From positions 1 to 60,705 of the forward strand of contig NZ_BCUA01000017.1 in NCBI RefSeq assembly GCF_001591045.1: a stretch of DNA of 60,705 nucleotides, in the 5' to 3' direction. The notes beneath the pieces are model-generated. The model was not told the origin of the DNA. It did no database searches and saw nothing but the letters and a program-made list of their open reading frames with translations. The stretch's first letter is position 1. Each line of letters begins with the position of its first letter. Below are positions 34,529-41,936 of the stretch, piece by piece. The stretch is from Sphingopyxis granuli NBRC 100800. GTDB taxonomy: Bacteria; Pseudomonadota; Alphaproteobacteria; Sphingomonadales; Sphingomonadaceae. The translations under genes were made by a program, and so were the position numbers.

Positions 34529-35319
34529 TGTCGCTTCTCGTCCATCCCCATCCGCCCGCGGGCGACGGCACGGTGCTCGACATCACGCCCGAAAGCGCGG
34601 GTTGGAAATATGTCGGCTTTCGCGTGGTCCGCCTTGCGGCGGGGGCAAGCTATAATCGCGTCGAAGACGGCCGCGAGGCGTGTGTGGTCGTGCTTACGGG
34701 GACCGTTTCGATCATGGCGGGAGGCGAGAGCTTCGAGAATATCGGCGGTCGCCAGACGGTGTTCGACGGCGCGGCGACCTCGGTCTACGTGCCCGCGGGC
34801 CATCGCTACAGGATCGAGGCCGTGTCCGATGCGGAAATCGCGATCTGCACGGCGCCGGGAACCGGGGCGGGCGCGGTGCGCCTGATTCGCTCCGATGCGG
34901 TCGAGGTACGCGGCCAGGGCACGAACAAGCGGCATGTCCGGAACATCCTGTCCGATGCCGATGCCGCCGAAAGCCTGCTTGTCGTCGAGGTGATCACGCC
35001 CGGGGGGCACTGGTCGAGCTACCCGCCGCACAAGCACGACCGCGACGCCTACCCCGAGGAGACTTTCCTCGAGGAGACCTATTACCACCGCCTCTCACCA
35101 TCGCAGGGTTTTGCCTTCCAGCGGGTCTATACCGACGAGCGCGACATCGACGAGACGATGGCGGTCGAGGATGGCGATGTCGTGATGGTGCCGCGCGGCT
35201 ATCATCCGGTCGGCGCGCCGCATGGCTATGATCTTTATTATCTGAACGTGATGGCGGGACCCCGGCGCAACTGGGTGTTCCGCAACGACCCCGCGCACGA
35301 GTGGATCGTGCGCCAGTAA
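34528..35319 (+). CDS. iolB: 5-deoxy-glucuronate isomerase
   Basis: The 263-residue bicupin isomerises 5-deoxy-glucuronate to 5-dehydro-2-deoxy-gluconate. Family landmarks are WKYVGFRVVRLAAG, SVYVPAGHRY, NKRHVRNIL and the metal site WSSYPPHKHDRDAYPEE (His-x-His and Glu), then PRGYHPVGAPHGYDLYYLN. It begins one base into the iolE stop (TGATG) and lies 9 bp before mmsA. It is a standard IolB. Confidence 0.96.
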   Translation: MSLLVHPHPPAGDGTVLDITPESAGWKYVGFRVVRLAAGASYNRVEDGREACVVVLTGTVSIMAGGESFENIGGRQTVFDGAATSVYVPAGHRYRIEAVSDAEIAICTAPGTGAGAVRLIRSDAVEVRGQGTNKRHVRNILSDADAAESLLVVEVITPGGHWSSYPPHKHDRDAYPEETFLEETYYHRLSPSQGFAFQRVYTDERDIDETMAVEDGDVVMVPRGYHPVGAPHGYDLYYLNVMAGPRRNWVFRNDPAHEWIVRQ

Positions 35320-35328
35320 GGAAGAGCG

Positions 35329-36837
35329 ATGAGACAGATTGACCCCTTCATCGCCGGCGATGCCGCCGGCGGCGGTTCCGTGCGCCCGGAAAACGGACGC
35401 GCCGGCGATGTGTTCAACCCGAGCACCGGACAGGTCCAGGCACGCGTCGCTTTCTCCACCGCCGCCGATCTCGACCGCGCGGTCGTCGCGGCCGCCGCGG
35501 CGCAGCCCGGTTGGGCGGCGACCAATCCGCAGCGCCGCGCGCGCGTCCTGTTCCGTTTCCGCGAACTGCTCGAGGCGAACATGCAGGATCTCGCGGAACT
35601 GCTGGCGAGCGAGCATGGCAAGGTCGTCGCCGACGCGCGGGGCGACGTTCTGCGCGGGCTGGAAGTGATCGAATTTTCGTGCGGCATCCCGCATGCGATG
35701 AAGGGCGAATATACGCAGGGTGCCGGACCGGGAATCGACGTCTATGCCATGCGTCAGCCCCTCGGCGTGGTCGCGGGTATCACGCCATTCAACTTTCCCG
35801 CGATGATCCCGATGTGGATGTTCGGCCCCGCGATCGCGGCAGGCAACGCCTTCATCCTCAAGCCCAGCGAACGCGACCCGTCGGTGCCGGTGCGCCTCGC
35901 CGAACTGATGCTTGAGGCCGGGCTGCCCGAAGGCATCCTCCAGGTCGTCCACGGCGACAAGGAAATGGTCGACGCAATCCTGGATCATCCGGCGATTTCG
36001 GCGGTCAGCTTCGTGGGATCCTCCGACATCGCGCACTATGTCTATGGGCGCGGTGCCGCTGCCGGCAAGCGTGTGCAGGCGATGGGCGGCGCCAAGAATC
36101 ACGGCATCGTCATGCCCGACGCCGACCTCGACCAGGTGGTGCACGATCTGTGCGGCGCCGCCTTCGGTTCGGCAGGCGAGCGCTGCATGGCGCTGCCCGT
36201 CGTGGTGCCGGTCGGCGACGCGACCGCCGACGCGCTTCGCGAGCGACTGATCCCGGCGATGGCCGCGCTCAAGGTCGGCGTGTCGACCGATCCCGATGCG
36301 CATTATGGCCCGGTCGTCAACGCCGCGCACAAGGCGCGTATCGAGGACTGGATCCAGACCGGGGTCGATGAAGGCGCCGAACTGGTCGTCGATGGCCGCG
36401 GTCTGGTCCTGCAGGGACATGAGCACGGATTCTTCGTCGGCCCAACGCTGTTCGACCGCGTCACGACTGCCATGCGCGCCTATCGCGAGGAAATCTTCGG
36501 CCCGGTGCTGCAGATCGTCCGCGCCCCCGATTTCGAGACCGCTTTGCGCCTGCCGAGCGCACACCAATATGGCAATGGCGTGTCGATCTTCACGCGCAAT
36601 GGTCACGCCGCGCGCGAATTCGCGCAGCGCGTCAATGTCGGCATGGTCGGCATCAACGTGCCGATCCCGGTGCCGGTCGCCTATCATAGCTTCGGCGGCT
36701 GGAAGCGCTCGGGTTTCGGCGACACCAATCAATATGGGATGGAGGGCGTGCGCTTCTGGACGAAGGTCAAGACGGTAACCCAGCGCTGGCCCGATGGCGG
36801 CGAAGGGGACAACGCCTTTCTCATTCCCACCTCCTGA
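35329..36837 (+). CDS. mmsA: CoA-acylating methylmalonate-/malonate-semialdehyde dehydrogenase
   Basis: This 502-residue aldehyde dehydrogenase converts malonate semialdehyde from the inositol route to acetyl-CoA and CO2, with NAD and CoA. The N-terminal strand FNPSTGQVQARV, GVVAGITPFNFPAMIPMWM, MGGAKNHGIVMPDA and the catalytic Cys286 in GSAGERCMALPV are diagnostic of the MmsA/IolA group. HSFGGWKRSGFGDTNQYG is near the C-terminus. It is the fifth gene of the iolCDEBA operon, and 97 bp with an operator-like site separate it from the next gene. Confidence 0.95.
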   Translation: MRQIDPFIAGDAAGGGSVRPENGRAGDVFNPSTGQVQARVAFSTAADLDRAVVAAAAAQPGWAATNPQRRARVLFRFRELLEANMQDLAELLASEHGKVVADARGDVLRGLEVIEFSCGIPHAMKGEYTQGAGPGIDVYAMRQPLGVVAGITPFNFPAMIPMWMFGPAIAAGNAFILKPSERDPSVPVRLAELMLEAGLPEGILQVVHGDKEMVDAILDHPAISAVSFVGSSDIAHYVYGRGAAAGKRVQAMGGAKNHGIVMPDADLDQVVHDLCGAAFGSAGERCMALPVVVPVGDATADALRERLIPAMAALKVGVSTDPDAHYGPVVNAAHKARIEDWIQTGVDEGAELVVDGRGLVLQGHEHGFFVGPTLFDRVTTAMRAYREEIFGPVLQIVRAPDFETALRLPSAHQYGNGVSIFTRNGHAAREFAQRVNVGMVGINVPIPVPVAYHSFGGWKRSGFGDTNQYGMEGVRFWTKVKTVTQRWPDGGEGDNAFLIPTS

Positions 36838-36845
36838 GCAAAAAC

Positions 36846-36859
36846 GAAACAAATCTTCC
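36846..36859. promoter_or_regulatory. IolR-like operator before the OPA-family transporter
   Basis: GAAA-CAAATC-TTCC differs from GGAA-N6-TTCC at one position, inside an AT-rich patch between mmsA and the transporter. It suggests that the transporter unit has its own IolR-controlled promoter. Confidence 0.5.
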
Positions 36860-36934
36860 ATTCTTATATAAAATGAAATAGCATCATGTCCGGACACCCG
36901 AAACAACAGGGGCGCCGGATGCGGGAGAGAGGCG

Positions 36935-38269
36935 ATGCTCAGATATTTCGCGACGGGTCCGGACCTGCCGGTCAGAACCGACGACGGCGTCGACGGCGCG
37001 TTCCGGCGCTATCGGATGCGGATCATCATGGCGATCACGCTTGCCTATGCCGTCAGTTATACGTGCCGGCTCGCGATCAATATCGTCAAGAAGCCGCTGA
37101 TCGATCAGGGTATCTTCACCCCGCTCGAACTCGGCATGATCGGCTCGGCGCTGTTTTATACTTACGCCGCCGGCAAGCTGATCAACGGCTTCGTCGCCGA
37201 CCACAGCAACGTGAAGCGTCTGTTCGCGGCCGGGATGATCCTGTCGGCGCTTTGCAACATCGCGATGGGTTTCTCGACGCTGTTCTGGGCGACGCTGCTG
37301 ATCTGGGGGCTCAACGGCTGGTTCCAGAGCTATGGCGCGCCGGCGTGCGTCGTCGCGCTGGCCAGCTGGTTCTCGAACCGGGAGCGCGGGCGCTATTATG
37401 GCATCTGGTCGACCGCGCATTCGATCGGCGAGGGGCTGACCTTTGCGGTCGTCTCGGCGGTCGTCGCGATCGGCGGCTGGCGGTGGGGTTTCTGGGGTCC
37501 GGGTGTCGCGGCGGTGCTCGCGGGCGTCGCGGCCTATTACGCGATGGCCGATCGGCCCCGCGCGCTCGGCTTGCCGACCGTCGCCGACTGGCGGAACGAT
37601 CATTATGCCCCGCCCGCGGAGGATGTGCCTGAGCGCGGGGTGTTCGCCACCCAGCTATCGATCCTGAAAATACCGGCGGTCTGGATTCTCGCGCTGGCGA
37701 GCGCGGCCAACTATGTGACGCGCTACGCGATCAACAGCTGGGGAATCCTCTATTTGCAGGAGGCGCGTGCCTATTCGCTGGCGGAAGCGGGTGCGATGCT
37801 CACCGCCAGCACGCTGGCGGGGGTTGCGGGCGCGGTCGCCTTCGGCTTCGTCTCGGACAAATTCTTCGGCGCGCGCCGTCCGCCCGCCAATCTGCTCTTC
37901 GGGGTCATCGAACTCGTCGGGCTTTTTCTGCTGTTCTTCGGTCCCAACAATCCGGTCATCGTCTTCATAGCGGTGATCCTGTTCGGACTCGGCATGACCG
38001 GCCTCGTCACTTCGCTTGGCGGGCTGTTCGCGATCGATATCTGCCCGAAGCGCGTCGCCGGCGCCGCACTCGGCCTGGTCGGCGTGTTCAGCTATATCGG
38101 CGCGGCGGTGCAGGAACAGGTATCGGGGGCGCTGATCGACGCCAACATGCATATGATAAATGGTACGAACGTCTATGATTTCGGGCCGGTGATCTGGTTC
38201 TGGATCGGTAGTTCGGTGCTGGCGACGTTGCTGGCGACGACGCTATGGAACACGAAGCTCCGCGACTGA
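36935..38269 (+). CDS. Organophosphate:phosphate antiporter family (GlpT/UhpT-like) MFS carrier
   Basis: This 444-residue inner-membrane protein with about 12 helices aligns by eye with GlpT over its whole length: LNGWFQSYGAPACVVALASW and RPRALGLPTVADWRNDHY have clear GlpT counterparts. The residues of GlpT that hold the substrate phosphate are kept: Arg45 (YTCRLAI), His162 (STAHSIGEG) and Arg263 (YVTRYAINSW), corresponding to GlpT Arg45, His165 and Arg269. A phosphorylated substrate, rather than free inositol, is therefore likely. The stop overlaps the PhoD-like start (TGATG). Inositol monophosphate in exchange for phosphate is the proposed role. Confidence 0.87.
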   Translation: MLRYFATGPDLPVRTDDGVDGAFRRYRMRIIMAITLAYAVSYTCRLAINIVKKPLIDQGIFTPLELGMIGSALFYTYAAGKLINGFVADHSNVKRLFAAGMILSALCNIAMGFSTLFWATLLIWGLNGWFQSYGAPACVVALASWFSNRERGRYYGIWSTAHSIGEGLTFAVVSAVVAIGGWRWGFWGPGVAAVLAGVAAYYAMADRPRALGLPTVADWRNDHYAPPAEDVPERGVFATQLSILKIPAVWILALASAANYVTRYAINSWGILYLQEARAYSLAEAGAMLTASTLAGVAGAVAFGFVSDKFFGARRPPANLLFGVIELVGLFLLFFGPNNPVIVFIAVILFGLGMTGLVTSLGGLFAIDICPKRVAGAALGLVGVFSYIGAAVQEQVSGALIDANMHMINGTNVYDFGPVIWFWIGSSVLATLLATTLWNTKLRD

Positions 38270-39684
38270 TGGAAAAGACGATGCATCGCCGCAATCTTCT
38301 GCGCGGGGGCGCTGCCCTTGCTTTTCTCGCCGCGCTGCCGCGCCGGCTCTATGCCGCCGCGGTCGGCTATCCACGCTTGCTCGACGGACCGATGATCGGC
38401 GCGACGACGCCGGATAGCTTCACCGTCTGGTCGCGCGCGAGCGGGACGTTCGGGGTCGCGGTCGAATATGCGACGCGCCGCGACTTCGCCGATGCGAAAA
38501 CAACCGCGCCGGTCGCCGCGACGCAGGACAACGACCTGTGCACGGTGGTCGAGGTTACCGGCCTAAAGCCCGACACCGACTATTATTATCGCATCGAGAC
38601 CGATGGAATCGACGACCGCCACCAGCCGCTTGCCTTTCGTACCCGCACCGCGCCCGACCGGCCGCGCCCGATCCGGATCGCCTTCGGCTCGTGCGCGCGG
38701 GTCCAGCTCTATCCCGAGCAGCCGGTGTTCGACGCGGTCGCCGCGATGGAGCCCGATCTCTTCCTCTGGCTCGGCGACAATATCTATGCCGACAGTGACA
38801 GCGAGACCGCCTATTCGGCGCTCTATTCGCGCCAGCGGGGCGTGTCGGCGCTTGTTCCGCTGCTCCGCTCGGTGCCGCAACTCGCGATCTGGGACGATCA
38901 TGATTTCGGCTATAATGACTCGGATCGTCACAACGGCGTGAAGGCGATGACCCGCCGCCTGTTCGACCGCTGGTGGGCGAATCCCGCTTCCGGCCTGCCC
39001 GACACGCCTGGAATTTTCTTCCGTCACAGCTTTGGTCCCGTCGACATCTTCATGCTCGACGGGCGCTACCACCGCGATCCGCCATCGGCCCCCGACGGCC
39101 CCGAAAAGACGATGCTCGGTGCCGGGCAGAAGGCGTGGCTGAAGCGCGAGCTCAAGGCATCGAAAGCGGCGTTCAAGATCCTTGCCTCGGGCACCGGCTG
39201 GTCGCTTGCCGAAAAGGGCGGCGACAGCTGGGCCGCCTATCTCCACGAGCGCAACGAGATCCTTGATTTCATCCGGGACGAAGGAATCGGCGGTTGCCTC
39301 GGCATTTCGGGCGACGTCCATCAGGGCGAAGTCAACTGCGTGCCCTGGTCCGAACGGGGCGGCTATGATTTCTATGATCTGGTGAGTTCGGGGCTGGCGC
39401 AATATCTGGCCCCCAAATTCGTCGACCAGCATCCCGAGGTGCGATTGCGCGCGCCGTGGGTGCGCAGCACCAATTTCGGGCTGCTCGAATTCAGCTTTGA
39501 TCCCGAACCGCGCGTCGAACTCAGCGTTCGCGACGTGATCGGGGCATCGGCGTCGGGCGAGCCCGTCTGCCTTCGCGCCGCCGACCTCGTCAACGGCAAG
39601 CAGAGCTGGCGCGCCGTGATCGATCCGGATGAACTCGAACGGCGCGAGCGTGTCGAGCGCGGCGGCAGCTATTATGGGGAGTGA
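38269..39684 (+). CDS. PhoD-like alkaline phosphatase, Tat-exported
   Basis: The 471-residue metallophosphatase begins MEKTMHRRNLLRGGAALAFL, a twin-arginine signal, so it folds before export to the periplasm. A PhoD N-terminal Ig-like domain (about 45-135) precedes the catalytic domain with IAFGSCARVQLYPEQ, LWLGDNIYAD, AIWDDHDFGYND, FMLDGRYHRD and CLGISGDVHQGE, which supply the metal ligands. The start at 38269 overlaps the transporter stop. It hydrolyses phosphomono- or diesters. In this operon it could remove phosphate from inositol phosphates left by the phytases or release alternative substrates. Confidence 0.92.
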   Translation: MEKTMHRRNLLRGGAALAFLAALPRRLYAAAVGYPRLLDGPMIGATTPDSFTVWSRASGTFGVAVEYATRRDFADAKTTAPVAATQDNDLCTVVEVTGLKPDTDYYYRIETDGIDDRHQPLAFRTRTAPDRPRPIRIAFGSCARVQLYPEQPVFDAVAAMEPDLFLWLGDNIYADSDSETAYSALYSRQRGVSALVPLLRSVPQLAIWDDHDFGYNDSDRHNGVKAMTRRLFDRWWANPASGLPDTPGIFFRHSFGPVDIFMLDGRYHRDPPSAPDGPEKTMLGAGQKAWLKRELKASKAAFKILASGTGWSLAEKGGDSWAAYLHERNEILDFIRDEGIGGCLGISGDVHQGEVNCVPWSERGGYDFYDLVSSGLAQYLAPKFVDQHPEVRLRAPWVRSTNFGLLEFSFDPEPRVELSVRDVIGASASGEPVCLRAADLVNGKQSWRAVIDPDELERRERVERGGSYYGE

Positions 39685-39689
39685 ATAGG

Positions 39690-39890
39690 ATGCGCTTCGG
39701 GATGGCGCCGATCGCGCGCGACGGGTTCGTGGCGGTGAAGGCGCGACTGCCGCTTGCAATGCCGGAGGAGGCGGTCGGGACCCACCGGATCGACCAGAAC
39801 GACGGGCGCAAGCTGCGCGGCGGCCAACCGGTCAAGCGCCAGGCGATCGAACGGCGACGCGAACGCTGTCGACAGGCTGTCGGGGCGTGA
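39690..39890 (+). CDS. Small ORF coupled between PhoD-like and Gfo/Idh genes
   Basis: The 66-codon frame (MRFGMAPIARDGFVAV... ending RQAVGA) is not recognised. It has a good Shine-Dalgarno (GGGGAG, 8-base spacing), strongly GC-biased third codon positions, and a GTGA stop-start overlap with the following dehydrogenase, whose own ribosome site is weak. It may be a real small protein or a leader that couples translation. The C-terminal half is Arg-rich and has no signal peptide. It could also be a decayed remnant. Confidence 0.38.
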   Translation: MRFGMAPIARDGFVAVKARLPLAMPEEAVGTHRIDQNDGRKLRGGQPVKRQAIERRRERCRQAVGA

Positions 39891-41011
39891 CGCGGCCCGC
39901 GCTCAATATCGCGCTGATCGGCAGCGGCTTCATGGGCCGCGCGCATGCCCTCGCCTTTGCGGCGGCCGACCGCACCTTCGACTTGCCGCGCGCGCCGCAC
40001 GTCGCGCTCCTTGCCGACCGTGACCTGCCGAAAGCGACCGCGGCCGCGGCATCGCTCGGAATAGCGCGGGCGAGTGGCGACTGGCGCGAGGCTATCGACG
40101 ATGCGGGCATCGACCTCGTCGCCATCGCGACCCCGAACAGGCTTCACGCCCCGATCGCCATCGCCGCTCTCGAGGCGGGCAAGGCGGTCTATTGCGAAAA
40201 GCCGCTGGCGACGACGATCGCCGAGTCCGAGGCGATGACCGCGGCCGCCGCGGCATCGGGGCTGCCCACCGCGGTCGGCTTCACCTATCTCTACAATCCG
40301 ATGATCGTCCTTGCGCGCGAGTTGATCGCGGGCGGAGAGATTGGGGAGGTAACCGCCTTTCGCGGCATTCACGCGGAGGATTTCATGGCTTCGGCCGACG
40401 CGCCGTTCAACTGGCGCTGCGAGCCCGATCAGGCGGGCGGCGCGCTCGCCGACATCGGCAGCCATATCATTGCGATGGCGCGCCATCTGGTGGGCGATAT
40501 CGCCGTCGTGTCGGGCCGCCTTCATACCGCCTATCCGACGCGCCGCGATGCGCAGGGCACCGACCGCGCGGTGACGGTCGACGATCAGATGGATGCCGTG
40601 ATCGAATTCGCCAGCGGTGCGACGGGGACGCTCGCGGCGAGCTGGATCGCGAGCGGGCACAAGATGGGGCTGGCATTCGAGGTCAGCGGGACACGCGGAT
40701 CGATCGCCTTCACGCAGGAGCGGTTCAACGAACTCAGGCTCTATCGCTCCGGACCGGGGCGCACCAATGGCTTCACGACGATCTGCGCGGGGCCGGAGCA
40801 TGGCGACTATGGCGCCTTCTGTCCGGCGCCGGGGCATCAGATCGGCTACAACGACCTGAAGACGATCGAGGTCAAGGCCGTCGTGGAGGCGGCCGCAGGC
40901 TTGCCGTCGGCCGCGAAGAGCTTCGCCGACGCGCTGGCGGTCGAGCGGGTCGCCGACGCAATCCGCCGGTCGCATCGCGAAGGATGCTGGATCGGACTTC
41001 AGACGGCGTAG
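39887..41011 (+). CDS. Gfo/Idh/MocA family dehydrogenase (second inositol-type)
   Basis: The 374-residue oxidoreductase starts at GTG 39887. The Rossmann motif GSGFMGRAHALAFAAA, ATPNRLHAPIAIAALEAGK and YCEKPLATT (catalytic Lys) define the family, and GGALADIGSHIIAMARHLVGD carries the Asp and His of the active site. It is longer than IolG and closer to dehydrogenases that act on inositol isomers or substituted inositols. At the end of the inositol operon it may oxidise scyllo- or D-chiro-inositol, products expected from soil inositol hexakisphosphate isomers. It converges on the monophosphatase gene with a 13-bp overlap. Confidence 0.88.
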   Translation: MTRPALNIALIGSGFMGRAHALAFAAADRTFDLPRAPHVALLADRDLPKATAAAASLGIARASGDWREAIDDAGIDLVAIATPNRLHAPIAIAALEAGKAVYCEKPLATTIAESEAMTAAAAASGLPTAVGFTYLYNPMIVLARELIAGGEIGEVTAFRGIHAEDFMASADAPFNWRCEPDQAGGALADIGSHIIAMARHLVGDIAVVSGRLHTAYPTRRDAQGTDRAVTVDDQMDAVIEFASGATGTLAASWIASGHKMGLAFEVSGTRGSIAFTQERFNELRLYRSGPGRTNGFTTICAGPEHGDYGAFCPAPGHQIGYNDLKTIEVKAVVEAAAGLPSAAKSFADALAVERVADAIRRSHREGCWIGLQTA

Positions 41012-41799
41012 GCCGGCGCCAGCGCCGCCAGCATTTCCTCATGAATTGCGGGCGTCGATGCCAGCACGGTTCCGTTCATCAGGTCGAGCGCGTTGCCGCG
41101 CGTGTCGGTCACGACGCCGCCCGCCTCGCGGACGATCACGACCCCGGCCGCCATGTCCCAGGCGCTGACGCTCTGCTCCCAATAGGCGTCGTGGCGGCCG
41201 CAGGCGACCCAGGCCATGTCGATCGCTCCCGCCCCAAGGCGGCGGATGCCCGTGACACGCGGGGTCAGCCGCTCCATCTCGGCATAGAATTGTTCGTGGT
41301 TCGGCTTGGTCGCAAAGGGAATGCCGACGCCCAGCACCGATTCCTCGATCGTCGTGCGCGTCGAGATATGGATGCGACGTTCGCCGAGCCATGCGCCGCC
41401 GCCGGTTTCCGCGCAGAACAGCTCGTCCATCGCGGGGACATAGGTGACCCCCGCGACGACCTCGCCTTGCTTCGCCAGCGCGATGTTGACCGCGAAGAGT
41501 GGGGATCCTGTCAGGAAGTTGGTCGTACCGTCGAGCGGATCGACCACCCACACATGGTCGGTGTCGCTGCCGGGCGTCAGCCCGCCTTCCTCACCGAGGA
41601 AGCCATAGTCGGGGGCATGGGCCATCAGCCGCTCACGGACGGTCGCCTCAGCCTTCAGGTCGGCCTCGGTGAACATGTCGGCGGCGCCGGCCTTGCTATG
41701 GATCGTGAGCGTGGCGATGCGCTCGCGATCGGCGATCAAACCTTCGCCGGCGGCGTGGGCGGCGGCGATCATGGCGGAAATAAGGGGTGACATTGGCAT
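40999..41799 (-). CDS. Inositol monophosphatase family protein
   Basis: This 266-residue Mg-dependent enzyme has the family motifs FLGEEGG, WVVDPLDGTTNF (Asp87 and Asp90 region) and AWDMAAGVVIVREAGG. No signal peptide is present, so it acts in the cytoplasm on inositol-1-phosphate-type monoesters, giving free inositol and phosphate. ATG 41799 and 41793 are both possible; no strong ribosome site is visible and the 5' leader is short. Because the locus encodes a carrier that keeps phosphate-binding residues, this enzyme offers the missing last dephosphorylation step. It is divergent from the beta-propeller phytase across two operator-like sites. Confidence 0.92.
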   Translation of the reverse strand: MPMSPLISAMIAAAHAAGEGLIADRERIATLTIHSKAGAADMFTEADLKAEATVRERLMAHAPDYGFLGEEGGLTPGSDTDHVWVVDPLDGTTNFLTGSPLFAVNIALAKQGEVVAGVTYVPAMDELFCAETGGGAWLGERRIHISTRTTIEESVLGVGIPFATKPNHEQFYAEMERLTPRVTGIRRLGAGAIDMAWVACGRHDAYWEQSVSAWDMAAGVVIVREAGGVVTDTRGNALDLMNGTVLASTPAIHEEMLAALAPAYAV

Positions 41800-41803
41800 G
41801 GAA

Positions 41804-41847
41804 TGAATATACGTTCTGTTTTATAGAAAAGATAGAAAAATTATTCT
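41804..41847. promoter_or_regulatory. IolR-like operator variants between IMPase and beta-propeller phytase
   Basis: TGAA-TATACG-TTCT (41804-41817) and AGAA-AAATTA-TTCT (41834-41847) each differ from GGAA-N6-TTCC at two positions but keep the GAA-N6-TTC core. The AT-rich block is shared by the divergent phosphatase and phytase genes. Confidence 0.45.
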
Positions 41848-41936
41848 GAAATGATGTTGCGGGCTGCTTTTGCGGCCGTTGTCGGACGATCGGGTATTGG
41901 CTCGATTGCGATCTGGAAGAGAAAAGGGAGGGGTGC

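Noticed and set aside
40999-41799. Housekeeping SuhB
   Set aside because: Possible, but the position in the inositol locus and the operator-like sites in its promoter favour a pathway role.
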